Below are positions 32,806 through 41,394 of a stretch of 61,098 nucleotides of DNA, one piece after another; the first letter of the stretch is position 1; each line of letters starts with the position of its first letter. A model generated the notes under the pieces. The model was not told the DNA's origin, ran no database searches, and saw nothing but the letters and a program-made list of their open reading frames with translations. Made by a program: the position numbers and the translations under genes. Source of the DNA: WQXF01 sp031552825 (GTDB taxonomy: Bacteria > Bacillota > Clostridia > Christensenellales > Aristaeellaceae); contig JAVBMD010000020.1 in assembly GCA_031552825.1 (NCBI GenBank), positions 1 to 61,098 on the forward strand. Reading direction: 5' to 3'.

Positions 32806-33549
32806 ATGCGCCCACGCGTCATTACCGAATACACCCTGCGATCGGCACGCGTCGATCGCCCCTATTGCGCCATCATCGTGGCAGACCTGCACAATCGCCC
32901 GTTCGAGGACATTCTTGCCGTCTGTAAACGCGCGGATCTGCTGCTGATTCCCGGCGATCTGATCCACCGCTATCCGCGCAAGGCGGAAGGCGGCATAGCC
33001 TTTCTGCAAGCGGTGGCCGGGCGGCTGCCCACCTATTACACCTATGGCAATCACGAGGATCTCTGCGATGCGGCCTTCGAGGCGCGCGTCCGGGACACCG
33101 GCGCGATTGTGCTCAACAACGCGTACTGCCGCCACGGCGGGCTGGTGATCGGCGGCATGCGGTTGTATGACAAGCCGCGCCCTTTTCACCGGCACGATCA
33201 ACGGAATATCGGCGACGGGTTGGTCGGCGCGGCGCAGCGCATGCTGGGGGAGCTGGAGCGCGAGGCGGGCTTTCGCCTGCTGCTCAGCCACAAGCCGGAG
33301 CACTTCCCCTTGCGGGTGCGCGCCCGCGATATCGATCTGACGATTTCCGGACACGCCCACGGAGGGCAAATCCGCTTGCTTGGGCATGGCTTATACGCGC
33401 CCAATCAGGGCGTGCTGCCCCGCTATACGCAGGGGCTGTACTTTGAGGAGCGGCTGCTGGTGAGCTGCGGCGCGGCCAATACCGGCCACGGCATTCCGCG
33501 CATCGGCAATCCCTGCGAGATCGTGCGGCTACGGCTTATGCCGCAGTAA
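32806..33549 (+). CDS. Calcineurin-like metallophosphoesterase
   Basis: A 247-residue protein with phosphoesterase motifs VADLHNR, LIPGDLIHR, YGNHED, LLSHKPE and SGHAHGGQ. This matches the YkuE/YaeI subgroup, but the usual N-terminal membrane helix is absent. It may act on phospholipid-type or other phosphodiesters. Asp-Leu-His replaces the more usual DxH (D-x-H is kept as DLH). ATG 32806 follows GGGGAGG. The esterase gene starts 12 bases after its stop, so they form an operon. Confidence 0.88.
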   Translation: MRPRVITEYTLRSARVDRPYCAIIVADLHNRPFEDILAVCKRADLLLIPGDLIHRYPRKAEGGIAFLQAVAGRLPTYYTYGNHEDLCDAAFEARVRDTGAIVLNNAYCRHGGLVIGGMRLYDKPRPFHRHDQRNIGDGLVGAAQRMLGELEREAGFRLLLSHKPEHFPLRVRARDIDLTISGHAHGGQIRLLGHGLYAPNQGVLPRYTQGLYFEERLLVSCGAANTGHGIPRIGNPCEIVRLRLMPQ

Positions 33550-33561
33550 GGAGTGAGCGGA

Positions 33562-34350
33562 ATGCGTGCTGAAGAACGTGCGGAGCCATTACCGGAACAG
33601 GCGCGGGCATTTTTGCTGGAGGGCGGCGCGCACGGCATCCTGCTGATCCACGGCTTTACCGCCACGCCCGCGCTGGTGCGGCCGCTGGGCGACGCGCTGT
33701 TTGCCGAGGGCATGCGCCGGGGAGATCCGCCCACGGTGCAGGGCATCCTGTTGCCCGGGCACGGTACGCGCATCGAGGATATGCGCGCGACGGGCGGGTA
33801 TGCGCCGTGGCTGCGCGCGGTGCGGGAGGCTTATGCCGCGCTGGCGGCGCGGTGTGTACGCGTATCGGTTGTCGGACACTCTATGGGCGGCCTGCTGGCG
33901 CTTTTGCTGGCGGAGGAGGAGCCGGTGTACGCCGCCGTCTCCATCGCCTCGCCGATGCGTCTAGGCAACCGCTGGGCGCCGCTCTCGCCGCTGCTGGGCT
34001 GGGTGATGCCCTACGTAAAGGATAAGCCGAAGCCGCGCCGCGAGGGGTTCTTGGAAGAATACAGCATCACCTATGACAGCACGCCGATATGCCGGGTCGG
34101 CGATTTGCGCCGCCTCATGCGCGAGGCCGAGGCGGGGCTTTCGCGGCTGCGCTGCCCGCTGCTGATCGTGCAATCGCGGGACGACCGCACCATTCGGCAG
34201 GAGAGCGCGGAGCGAATCCATCGTGCGGCGGCAAGCGGGCGCAAGGAGATCCTGTGGCTGGAACGCTCCGGCCACAACTGCACCATTGGGCCGGAGCGGG
34301 AGAAGCTCTTCGCCGCCTGCGCGGCTTTTTTGCTGGACGAGCCAGGATGA
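33562..34350 (+). CDS. Alpha/beta hydrolase, carboxylesterase-like
   Basis: A 262-residue serine hydrolase. LLIHGFTATP gives the oxyanion hole, VVGHSMGGLLA the nucleophile (Ser near 103), QSRDDRTI the acid and SGHNCTIG the His. It resembles Est30-type monoacylglycerol/carboxylesterases. ATG 33562 has AAGGAG eight bases upstream; GTG 33553 is less likely. No terminator is evident before the next promoter. Confidence 0.88.
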   Translation: MRAEERAEPLPEQARAFLLEGGAHGILLIHGFTATPALVRPLGDALFAEGMRRGDPPTVQGILLPGHGTRIEDMRATGGYAPWLRAVREAYAALAARCVRVSVVGHSMGGLLALLLAEEEPVYAAVSIASPMRLGNRWAPLSPLLGWVMPYVKDKPKPRREGFLEEYSITYDSTPICRVGDLRRLMREAEAGLSRLRCPLLIVQSRDDRTIRQESAERIHRAAASGRKEILWLERSGHNCTIGPEREKLFAACAAFLLDEPG

Positions 34351-34390
34351 GCTTGGCGCACAGCTAGGATGCGTTTGGCGCAAATCTCGC

Positions 34391-34419
34391 TTGCTTCCCT
34401 GCGTATTTTTGGATATAAT
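34391..34419 (+). promoter_or_regulatory. Promoter of the PrsA-like foldase gene
   Basis: TTGCTT (34391-34396) and a consensus TATAAT (34414-34419) are separated by 17 bases. Confidence 0.8.
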
Positions 34420-34474
34420 AGCGAAGTGTCATTTTGTACCCATATTTTATGTGGAACAAGGAGAAGAAGTCAGT

Positions 34475-35836
34475 ATGAAAAAGTGGATTCGACTCGCCGC
34501 GCTTTTGCTTGCGGTGATGATGCTTGCGGGGTGTAACCTGATCGCCACCGATCCCGTGCTGGACGCGAAACAGATCGTAGCTGAAATTGGCCCCGATGTG
34601 GTTACCAAGGGCGAGCTATACGATCTTTGGGCGGCGGCGCTGCAGCAGCAGGCCAGCGAGTACGAGGCCAACGCGCAGCTCTATCAAATGATCGGGCAGC
34701 CGCCGTTTGATCCCATGGATCCGACGACCCGCCAGAATACGCTGGACAGGGCTCTCGAGGAGTTGGTGAAGCAGCGCGTGATCGCGCAGCGCGCCAAGGC
34801 TGAGGGGCTGGATCAGTTTACCGAGGAGCAGCTAAAGGAACTGGAGCCGCAAGTAGATAGCGGGTTCGAGTCCTACCGCAACCAAGCGAAATCGGTGTTC
34901 TTTGAAGGCACCACCTTGGAAGGCGACGCACTTACCGCCGCCTTGGACGCCAAGCTGGCGGAGCTGAACATCACGCGCGAAACCGTGCAGGAGAACCTCA
35001 AGCGCTCCACCATCGACGAACGCGTGCGCGCGCAGGCCATCGCTGACGTCAGCGTATCCGAGCAGGAGATCGCTGATGAATACGCGGCCAAACTCAGCGC
35101 GCAGAAGGAATCCTACGCCGCCACGCCCACGCAATATGTATCCGACGCGCTCAACGGCGGCACGGTATACTTTGTGCCAGCGGGCTATCGGTACGTGAAG
35201 CATGTGCTGCTGAAGTTCGACGATGAATCCACGACCAAGATGCAGGAGCTGGAGCAGGAAGTAAGCACCCTGACCGGCACCAAGACCGATCTGGAAACCA
35301 AGGTGGCCGCGGCCGCCGACGAGGCGGAGAAGGCGCAGCTCGGCACGCAGTTAGAGGAGACCAACGCCAGCCTTCTCGCCAAGGAAGCGGAGCGGGACGC
35401 CCTGAAAAAAGCCGCCAAAGAGGCACTGCAACCCACGCTGGACGAAATACAGCAGAAGATCGATCTGGGGCTCAACTTCGACAAGATCGTGGAATCCTAC
35501 GGCCAGGACGACGGCATGAAGAGCGGCGAATTTGCCGCCACCGGCTATCCGGTCATCGAGGGCGCGCAGGTGTACGATCCGGCCTTCCAAGAGGGCGCGA
35601 TGTCTCTGGCAAAGGTGGGGGACGTGACGAAGGCGGTCGAATCCACCCTCGGTTTCCACTTCATCAAGTACGTCGGCGATTCGCAGGAGCATGAGGTGGG
35701 CGTCGACGCCGTGCGCGAGAGCCTGTCCGCGACGCTGCTTACCCAGAAGCAGGATGCGGTGTACCAGAGCGCTTTGCAGCAGTGGATTCTGGAAGCCAAC
35801 GTCAAATACAACGCGAAGCCCATCGACTTTATTTGA
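34475..35836 (+). CDS. PrsA/SurA-like peptidyl-prolyl isomerase lipoprotein with inserted coiled coil
   Basis: A 453-residue lipoprotein foldase: lipobox MLAGC (Cys about 20), a helical SurA_N-like chaperone region (about 35-215), then a parvulin-type domain. The first parvulin strand (YRYVKHVLLKF) and the remainder (LNFDKIVESYGQDDGMKSGEF ... STLGFHFIKYV) are separated by a 65-residue heptad-rich helix pair, about 250-315 (MQELEQEVSTLTGTKTDLE, LEETNASLLAKEAERDAL). Such an insertion is unusual. It should act outside the membrane in folding secreted proteins. ATG 34475 follows AAGGAG. Confidence 0.85.
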   Translation: MKKWIRLAALLLAVMMLAGCNLIATDPVLDAKQIVAEIGPDVVTKGELYDLWAAALQQQASEYEANAQLYQMIGQPPFDPMDPTTRQNTLDRALEELVKQRVIAQRAKAEGLDQFTEEQLKELEPQVDSGFESYRNQAKSVFFEGTTLEGDALTAALDAKLAELNITRETVQENLKRSTIDERVRAQAIADVSVSEQEIADEYAAKLSAQKESYAATPTQYVSDALNGGTVYFVPAGYRYVKHVLLKFDDESTTKMQELEQEVSTLTGTKTDLETKVAAAADEAEKAQLGTQLEETNASLLAKEAERDALKKAAKEALQPTLDEIQQKIDLGLNFDKIVESYGQDDGMKSGEFAATGYPVIEGAQVYDPAFQEGAMSLAKVGDVTKAVESTLGFHFIKYVGDSQEHEVGVDAVRESLSATLLTQKQDAVYQSALQQWILEANVKYNAKPIDFI

Positions 35837-35881
35837 TGCCATATTTGGCGGAAAGAACCGCCGATGCCAAGGGATTCCAAG

Positions 35882-35915
35882 GTGCCTCGCGATGCTTGTC
35901 GCGGGGCGCTTTTTT
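35882..35915 (+). terminator. Intrinsic terminator of the foldase gene
   Basis: An 11-base-pair stem GTGCCTCGCGA/TCGCGGGGCGC is followed by six T residues. Confidence 0.85.
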
Positions 35916-35960
35916 GCTTGTGCGCGCGCAGTATTTTTGCGCGGACAACCCGGTTTTGTC

Positions 35961-35990
35961 GAATAAAAACCATCCAGCACCTGCATACTA
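35961..35990 (+). promoter_or_regulatory. Sigma-G-type forespore promoter of spoVT
   Basis: GAATA (35961-35965), an 18-base spacer and CATACTA (35984-35990) match the Bacillus sigma-G consensus (GHATR, 18 bases, CATWMTA) at every position. It lies about 50 bases before the spoVT start. Sigma-G control of spoVT is established in B. subtilis. Confidence 0.75.
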
Positions 35991-36041
35991 GGGTCAAAGT
36001 TGGCTATCGTACGTCAACCCATTACAAGGAGGGCGTCCACA

Positions 36042-36596
36042 TTGAGAGCAACCGGAATTGTACGCAGGATCGATGAGCTGGGAAGGGTGGTTATCCCCAA
36101 AGAAATTCGCCGCACGTTGCGCATCCGGGAAGGGGATCCGCTGGAGATTTACACCGACCGGGATGGCGAGGTCATCCTGAAAAAATACTCCCCGATTGGC
36201 GAAATTTCATCCTTCGCCAAGGATTACACCGAATCGCTGTTCCGTTCGCTGGGGCATATTGCTTGCATCTGTGATCGGGACATGGTGGTGGCGGCCTCCG
36301 GCGTATCCAAGAAGGAGCTGTGGGATAAGCCCATCAGCCGTGAGCTGGAGAACGTGATTCAGGGCCGCCAAGCGATGACCATCAACCGCGCCAGCGGCGG
36401 TAAGGTATTCGCCATCACCAACGAGGAGGATGCCGCGCCCTATACCGCGCAGGTAGTGTGCCCGATCATCGCCGATGGCGAATCCATCGGCGCGGTGATG
36501 CTGCTCAGCCGCGAGCCGAACGCAAAGATGGGCGATACAGAAATGAAGGTGGCAGAAACCACCGCCAGCATCGTCGGCAGGCAAATGGAACAGTAA
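36042..36596 (+). CDS. spoVT: Stage V sporulation protein T
   Basis: A 184-residue forespore regulator: N-terminal AbrB-like swapped-hairpin DNA-binding domain (RATGIVRRIDELGRVVIPKEIRR, residues about 2-45) and a C-terminal GAF domain (about 55-180). Length matches SpoVT (178 in B. subtilis). The start is TTG 36042, set by AAGGAGG nine bases upstream. It is followed by its own terminator and then yabN, HU and rqcP, an order common in Clostridia. This is direct evidence for endospore formation. Confidence 0.95.
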   Translation: MRATGIVRRIDELGRVVIPKEIRRTLRIREGDPLEIYTDRDGEVILKKYSPIGEISSFAKDYTESLFRSLGHIACICDRDMVVAASGVSKKELWDKPISRELENVIQGRQAMTINRASGGKVFAITNEEDAAPYTAQVVCPIIADGESIGAVMLLSREPNAKMGDTEMKVAETTASIVGRQMEQ

Positions 36597-36642
36597 AACC
36601 GCGCGCCCAGCGTACGAGAGCCAAATCCCTATGCTATCAAAG

Positions 36643-36676
36643 GAATCGGTGCGCGGAGCGCGTGCCGGTTCTTTTT
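36643..36676 (+). terminator. Intrinsic terminator of spoVT
   Basis: A 13-base-pair stem with three G-T pairs, 3-base loop GAG, followed by TTTTT. Confidence 0.75.
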
Positions 36677-36694
36677 GATTCGCATAGCTTCGCG

Positions 36695-36724
36695 TTGCGG
36701 ATTTGTGCCTATATATGCTATACT
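36695..36724 (+). promoter_or_regulatory. Promoter of yabN/mazG
   Basis: TTGCGG (36695-36700) and TATACT (36719-36724) with an 18-base spacer. Confidence 0.5.
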
Positions 36725-36771
36725 GCTAACCGAGTTTATAACAAGCGCGGCAGAACGGAAGGGGAATGCGT

Positions 36772-38244
36772 ATGGGGGCGAAGACGGGAGTGACCATCGT
36801 CGGCCTAGGGCCGGGCCATCCCGACGCGTTGACGCTCGGCGCGATGCGCGCACTGGAAGAGGCCGATACGCTCGTGCTGCGCACCGGCCGCCACGCCACG
36901 GCCGCATGGCTGATGGGGCGGCGCATCGCGTTTCATACGCTGGACGCGCTGTATGCCGATAGCGAGGACTTTGACGCGCTCGCCGAGCGTGCGGCGCGGA
37001 ACCTATTGGATCGGATGTCCGCGGGCGGCTCGCTGTGCTACGCCGTCAGCGATCCCGCGCAGGATGCGACGGTGGCTCGGCTGCTGGCGCTGTTGCCGCC
37101 CGAGGCGCAGGTGCGGGTGCTGCCCTGCGTATCGATGGCTTCCAGCGTGCAGGCCGGCGCGATGCAGGCGCGCAAGGCCGAGGTCGGCGCGTATCGCGCC
37201 GCCGCCGCCTTGGCGCTGGAAACGATGCAGCAGGATCCTTCGCTGCCGTTGTGCATCGTGGAGATCCATAGCCGGGTGCTGGCCTCGCAGGTCAAGCTGT
37301 GGCTGATGGAACGCTATCCGGCGCAGGCGCAGGTGTGCTTCGCCGCGCCCGGCGAGGAGGAGCATTGCAACCTGCGCGCCATCGCGCTGGAAGAGCTGGA
37401 TCGCCAGCCTACCTACGACCACACCGCCGCGCTGTGGGTGCCAGCGCTGGGGCGCGCGGAGCGCGAGCGCTTTGGCTTCGCCGACTTGGTGGAGATCATG
37501 CGGATCCTGCGCGCGCCGAACGGCTGCCCGTGGGATCGGGAGCAGTCGCACGAGAGCCTGCGCCCCTACCTGATCGAAGAGGCCTACGAGGCGGTGGACG
37601 CCATCGACAGCGGCGATCCCGACGCGCTGGCCGACGAGCTGGGCGATGTGCTGTTGCAGGTGGTGTTCCACGCGCAGGTCGGCGCGCAGCATGGCACCTT
37701 CCAAATCGATGATGTGACCACCGCCATCTGCCGCAAAATGATCGCGCGCCATGCGCACATCTTTGGCGAGACGCGGTGCGATACCGCCGAGGAAGTGCTG
37801 CGCAGCTGGGACAAGATCAAGCAGCGGGAGCGCGGGCAAACCACCCAAGCCGAAGTGTTGCGCGCGGTGCCCAAGTACCTGCCCGCGCTGATGCGCGCCG
37901 CCAAGGTGCAGAAGAAGGCCGCCAACGTCGGCTTCGACTGGTCGCGTCCGCAGGATGCGCTGGAGAAGGTGCTGGAGGAGACCGCCGAGCTGCGCGCCGA
38001 GCTGGACGCCGGAGCCGATCCGCAGGAGGAGAGCGGCGATCTTTTGTTTGCCGCGGTCAACGCGCTGCGGCTGGCCGAGGTGCAGCCCGAGCTGGCGCTG
38101 GCCGCCGCCACCGAGAAATTTATCGCCCGGTTTGAGCGCATGGAGGCGCTGATCTTGGCCGACGGCGGTCAATTGGAGGGCATGACCCTTGCGCAAATGG
38201 ACGCGTATTGGGCGCGAGTGAAGCAACAAATGGCTGCGGAATAG
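36772..38244 (+). CDS. mazG: YabN: tetrapyrrole methylase-like domain fused to MazG NTP pyrophosphohydrolase
   Basis: A 490-residue fusion. The N-terminal SAM-methylase-like domain (GLGPGHPDALTLGA, residues about 8-220) has no known substrate. The C-terminal MazG part has two repeats: GCPWDREQSHESLRPYLIEE with EEAYE and DELGD, then KVLEETAEL with ESGDLL. MazG hydrolyses nucleoside triphosphates to monophosphates, cleansing aberrant nucleotides. ATG 36772 has GGAAGGGGA seven bases upstream; an ATG six bases earlier is too close to it. A weak A/T hairpin at 38247-38273 may end the transcript. Confidence 0.93.
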   Translation: MGAKTGVTIVGLGPGHPDALTLGAMRALEEADTLVLRTGRHATAAWLMGRRIAFHTLDALYADSEDFDALAERAARNLLDRMSAGGSLCYAVSDPAQDATVARLLALLPPEAQVRVLPCVSMASSVQAGAMQARKAEVGAYRAAAALALETMQQDPSLPLCIVEIHSRVLASQVKLWLMERYPAQAQVCFAAPGEEEHCNLRAIALEELDRQPTYDHTAALWVPALGRAERERFGFADLVEIMRILRAPNGCPWDREQSHESLRPYLIEEAYEAVDAIDSGDPDALADELGDVLLQVVFHAQVGAQHGTFQIDDVTTAICRKMIARHAHIFGETRCDTAEEVLRSWDKIKQRERGQTTQAEVLRAVPKYLPALMRAAKVQKKAANVGFDWSRPQDALEKVLEETAELRAELDAGADPQEESGDLLFAAVNALRLAEVQPELALAAATEKFIARFERMEALILADGGQLEGMTLAQMDAYWARVKQQMAAE

Positions 38245-38389
38245 CACTATTTTTACCAAAATGGGTAAAATAGCGGCTTTTTGAGCAAAAATATAGCCAA
38301 ACATGAAGGAATTACTGGATTTCTGGCGAATATGACTTCGTTGATCCGAGATGTGCTACGCGGTAGCGATTAAAAAGGAGGATATAATC

Positions 38390-38665
38390 ATGAACAAAAC
38401 CGAATTGAGCGCGGCGGTTGCCGCAAAGGCCGACTTGACCCGGAAGCAGGCGGAAGCCGCTGTGAACGCGATGGTGGAAGCGATCGGCGAAGCGCTGGCC
38501 GCCGGCAACAAGGTGCAGGTCGTGGGCTTTGGCTCCTTCGAAGTGAAGAACCGCCCCGCCCGCAAGGCGCGCAATCCCCGCACTGGCGCCGAAATCGACA
38601 TCCCGGCCTCTAAGGCTCCGGTGTTCAAGGCTGGCAAGGCGCTCAAGGATATCGTTGACGTGTAA
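38390..38665 (+). CDS. hup: HU family DNA-binding protein
   Basis: A 91-residue nucleoid protein, normal length: MNKTELSAAVA, GFGSFEV, and the beta-arm RKARNPRTGAEIDIPAS with its intercalating Pro. AAAGGAGG precedes ATG 38390. It has a terminator directly after it, and lies in the conserved yabN-HU-rqcP order. Confidence 0.96.
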   Translation: MNKTELSAAVAAKADLTRKQAEAAVNAMVEAIGEALAAGNKVQVVGFGSFEVKNRPARKARNPRTGAEIDIPASKAPVFKAGKALKDIVDV

Positions 38666-38683
38666 TTCACGCGCATACATCGG

Positions 38684-38710
38684 CCCACGCAATTTTTGCG
38701 TGGGTCTTTT
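38684..38710 (+). terminator. Intrinsic terminator of the HU gene
   Basis: The perfect stem CCCACGCAA/TTGCGTGGG with a 3-base loop, then TCTTTT. Confidence 0.9.
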
Positions 38711-38778
38711 CAATTTCAAGCTTTCGGTTTCTTGACGGTTTCATTTTAATAGATTAAGATCAGAATGGAATCAGAAGG

Positions 38779-38816
38779 CATGAACTCTGAATGCATGAAT
38801 TCTGAATGCATGAATG
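38779..38816 (+). repeat. Short tandem repeat upstream of rqcP
   Basis: A 15-base unit CATGAAYTCTGAATG is repeated 2.5 times (38779-38793, 38794-38808, 38809-38816) immediately before the ribosome binding region of rqcP. Copy number could vary by slippage and alter expression; this is inference. Confidence 0.7.
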
Positions 38817-38840
38817 AAAAGGCAAGGAAGGCACAGAGCA

Positions 38841-39098
38841 ATGCGATTGGATAAATATTTGAAGGTATCGCGCATCATCAAGCGCCGCACCGTGGCGAAG
38901 GAAGCGGGGGACGGCGGCCGCGTGAGCATCAACGGCAAGCCTGCCAAGCCCGCCGCTGAGGTGAAGGTCGGCGATATCATCGAAATTCGCTTCGGCGACC
39001 GGCTGAATAAGTACGAGGTGTTGGAGATCAGCGAGCGCGCCGCCAAGGCCGCCGCTTCCGGCATGTACCGCGTGCTGGCCGGAGAGGACGATCTATGA
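38841..39098 (+). CDS. rqcP: RqcP, S4-domain ribosome quality control protein
   Basis: An 85-residue S4 RNA-binding protein (MRLDKYLKVSRIIKRRTVAKE, RVSINGKPAKPAAEVKVGD). In B. subtilis RqcP (YabO) works with RqcH to add poly-alanine tails to stalled nascent chains on 50S subunits. ATG 38841 is preceded by AAGGAAGG. Its TGA overlaps the ATG of ispDF (ATGA, 39095-39098). In many relatives yabP/yabQ follow; here the isoprenoid gene does. Confidence 0.92.
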   Translation: MRLDKYLKVSRIIKRRTVAKEAGDGGRVSINGKPAKPAAEVKVGDIIEIRFGDRLNKYEVLEISERAAKAAASGMYRVLAGEDDL

Positions 39099-40276
39099 AC
39101 TGGGCGGTGCTGGTGGCGGGCGGCAAGGGGGCGCGCATGGGGCTGCTTGAAAACAAGGCCTTCGCGCCGCTTGCGGGCGTGCCGATGCTGGTGCGCTCGC
39201 TGCGCGCGCTGCTGGGCAGCGGCGTGGTGGACGGCGTGACGCTGGTTTGCGGCGCGGGCGAGCGGCAGCGCGTGGAGGGCATGCTGGCGGCGCACGGTTT
39301 GAGCGGCGCCGCTTGCATCGCGGAGGGCGGCGCGGATCGGCAGGCCTCGGTGTTTCACGGGCTGCAAGCCGTGCCGGAGCAGGCCGAATTTGTGCTGGTA
39401 CACGATGCCGCCCGGCCGCTGGTGACGCGGGCGGTGATCCGCGCGACGCTGGAGGGCGCAAAGGCGCACGGCAGCGGCGTGGCGGCGGTGCCGGTGAAGG
39501 ATACCATCAAGCGCGTCGACGCGCGCGGCGTCGCGAAGGAGACCCCGGCGCGGGACGCGCTGCGGGCGGTGCAAACGCCGCAAACCTTTGCCGTACCGCT
39601 GCTGCGGGCGGCGCACGCGCGGGCGCTGGACAGCGGCCTGCGCGCCACCGACGACGCGGCGCTGGTCGAGGCGCTGGGCGAGGAGGTTTGGCTGGTGGAG
39701 GGCGATGTGGAAAATATCAAGGTAACGACGCCGGAGGACATCGCCGTGGCCGAGGCGCTGCTGGCGCGGCGCGGCGAAGGCGCTGCGGCACGCGCGCTGC
39801 CCTTCCGCGTGGGGCATGGGTACGATGTGCATCGGCTGGTGGAGGAGCGGGCGCTGATCCTGTGCGGTGTGCGGGTGCCTTTTGAGCGCGGGTTGCTGGG
39901 GCACAGCGACGCCGACGTTGCCGCCCACGCGCTGAGCGACGCGCTGCTGGGCGCCGCCGGGCTGGGCGATATCGGCCGCCACTTTCCGGACACCGACCCA
40001 GCCTACAAGGGCGCCGACTCGATGCGCTTGCTGGCCGAGGTGGCGGGCAAAGTGGCGGCGTTGGGCTATGCCGTGGGCAATGTGGATGTGACCATCGCGG
40101 CGCAGCGCCCCAAGCTTAAGGACTTCATCCCGCCCATGGTGGAAAACGTGGCGCGGACGCTGGGCATCGCGCCCGAGGCGGTCAACGTGAAGGCTACCAC
40201 CACCGAAGGGCTGGGGTTTGAGGGGGAAGGGCTGGGCATCTCCGCGCAGGCGGTGGCGCTGTTGGTAAGAAAATAA
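39095..40276 (+). CDS. ispDF: Bifunctional IspD/IspF isoprenoid enzyme
   Basis: A 393-residue fusion of two non-consecutive MEP-pathway enzymes. The N-terminal IspD (about 1-225) has VAGGKGARMG, VHDAARPLV and QTPQTF and forms CDP-ME from MEP and CTP. The C-terminal IspF (about 238-393) has GHGYDVHRL, LGHSDADVAAHALSDALLG and TTTEGLGFEGEGLG and cyclises CDP-MEP to MEcPP. Such fusions, sometimes acting as a scaffold with IspE, are known in Proteobacteria and some Clostridia. The start overlaps the rqcP stop. Confidence 0.95.
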   Translation: MNWAVLVAGGKGARMGLLENKAFAPLAGVPMLVRSLRALLGSGVVDGVTLVCGAGERQRVEGMLAAHGLSGAACIAEGGADRQASVFHGLQAVPEQAEFVLVHDAARPLVTRAVIRATLEGAKAHGSGVAAVPVKDTIKRVDARGVAKETPARDALRAVQTPQTFAVPLLRAAHARALDSGLRATDDAALVEALGEEVWLVEGDVENIKVTTPEDIAVAEALLARRGEGAAARALPFRVGHGYDVHRLVEERALILCGVRVPFERGLLGHSDADVAAHALSDALLGAAGLGDIGRHFPDTDPAYKGADSMRLLAEVAGKVAALGYAVGNVDVTIAAQRPKLKDFIPPMVENVARTLGIAPEAVNVKATTTEGLGFEGEGLGISAQAVALLVRK

Positions 40277-40306
40277 GGCAACAAGAAAAGAAAAGGGGGA
40301 TTTGCC

Positions 40307-41308
40307 ATGACGGAACGGCGCATAGAAACCCCGATGCCGGTGTTGGATGCGCGCGGCATCATCACGCCGGGTTACTCCACGCACTCGCTCTGCACCTATC
40401 GGCGCGCCGACATCAAGGCGCCCTTTTACCGGATCAAGGAGTGGGACTTCTATCAGGTTTCGGATCAGGAGAAGTGCCTGCAGTTCACCTGCGGCCACGC
40501 CTCCTACGCCGGGCAGGTCGGCATCATGCTGTTCAATTTCCGCACAGGCGAGATGATCGCCGACATCAGCAAGCTGCTGGCGCTGCCCTTTGGCAGCCTG
40601 CGCCTGCCCGAGGACGCCGAGGCCGACAGCGACGTGCGCTACGACAAGGGCGGCGTGTTCCTGCGCTTCCGCACCGAGGGCGGTGCGCGGCGGCTGGAAT
40701 TCTCCGCCAAGGGCTTTGAGGCGGAAATTGAAATGAAACCGCAAACGCCGCATAGCTTGGTGATCCACGTGCCCTTCGATGAATACAAGACGGCGTTTTA
40801 CTACAATCAAAAGATCAATTGCATGACCGCCAGCGGGCAGGCAAGTTACGAGGGGAAGACCTACGCCTTTGGCGAGGAGGCGTACGGCCTGCTCGACTGG
40901 GGGCGCGGCGTGTGGCCGTTCCATAACGAATGGTACTGGAGCAACGGCACCGGCAAGGTGGACGGCGAGCTGTTCGGCTTCAATCTTGGCGCGGGCTTTG
41001 GCAACACCTCCGCCGCCACCGAGAACATCCTTTTTTATAGAGGCGAAACCCACAAGTTGGGCCGCGTGCGGTTTGTGCTGGGCGGAGACTATATGGAGCC
41101 GTGGCGCATCCACGACGAGGAAGGGCGGCTGGATCTGCTGCTCACCCCGACCTACGACCGCACCACCCGCACCGACGTGCTGTTCATCCACAATTGCTGC
41201 CACCAGATGTTTGGCGGATTCAGCGGCAAGGCGGTGCTGGAGGACGGCAGCGAGCTGCGCCTCGATGGGCTACAGGCCTTTGCCGAGCATGCGGTCAACA
41301 ACTGGTAA
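40307..41308 (+). CDS. DUF2804 family protein
   Basis: A 333-residue soluble protein, length as usual for DUF2804. Aromatic-rich conserved blocks include YGLLDWGRGVWPFHNEWYW and GFNLGAGFGNTSAATEN. The fold is expected to be mostly beta; no catalytic residues can be named and the function is unknown. ATG 40307 follows AAAAGGGG. It starts 30 bases after ispDF. Confidence 0.85.
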   Translation: MTERRIETPMPVLDARGIITPGYSTHSLCTYRRADIKAPFYRIKEWDFYQVSDQEKCLQFTCGHASYAGQVGIMLFNFRTGEMIADISKLLALPFGSLRLPEDAEADSDVRYDKGGVFLRFRTEGGARRLEFSAKGFEAEIEMKPQTPHSLVIHVPFDEYKTAFYYNQKINCMTASGQASYEGKTYAFGEEAYGLLDWGRGVWPFHNEWYWSNGTGKVDGELFGFNLGAGFGNTSAATENILFYRGETHKLGRVRFVLGGDYMEPWRIHDEEGRLDLLLTPTYDRTTRTDVLFIHNCCHQMFGGFSGKAVLEDGSELRLDGLQAFAEHAVNNW

Positions 41309-41331
41309 AATCATAAAACGACAAAAACATA

Positions 41332-41360
41332 TTGATAAACGATAAGAATAGTGGTATACT
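41332..41360 (+). promoter_or_regulatory. Promoter of the DUF4173 gene
   Basis: TTGATA (41332-41337) and TATACT (41355-41360) with a 17-base spacer. Confidence 0.75.
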
Positions 41361-41394
41361 TCTTGCGTCAACACTAGCGAGGAGGGATTTTGCG

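Noticed and set aside
38771..41203. 810-codon antisense open frame opposite rqcP, ispDF and DUF2804
   Set aside because: It is a GC-rich shadow of three well-supported genes, with His/Arg/Gln-rich composition and no family motif.
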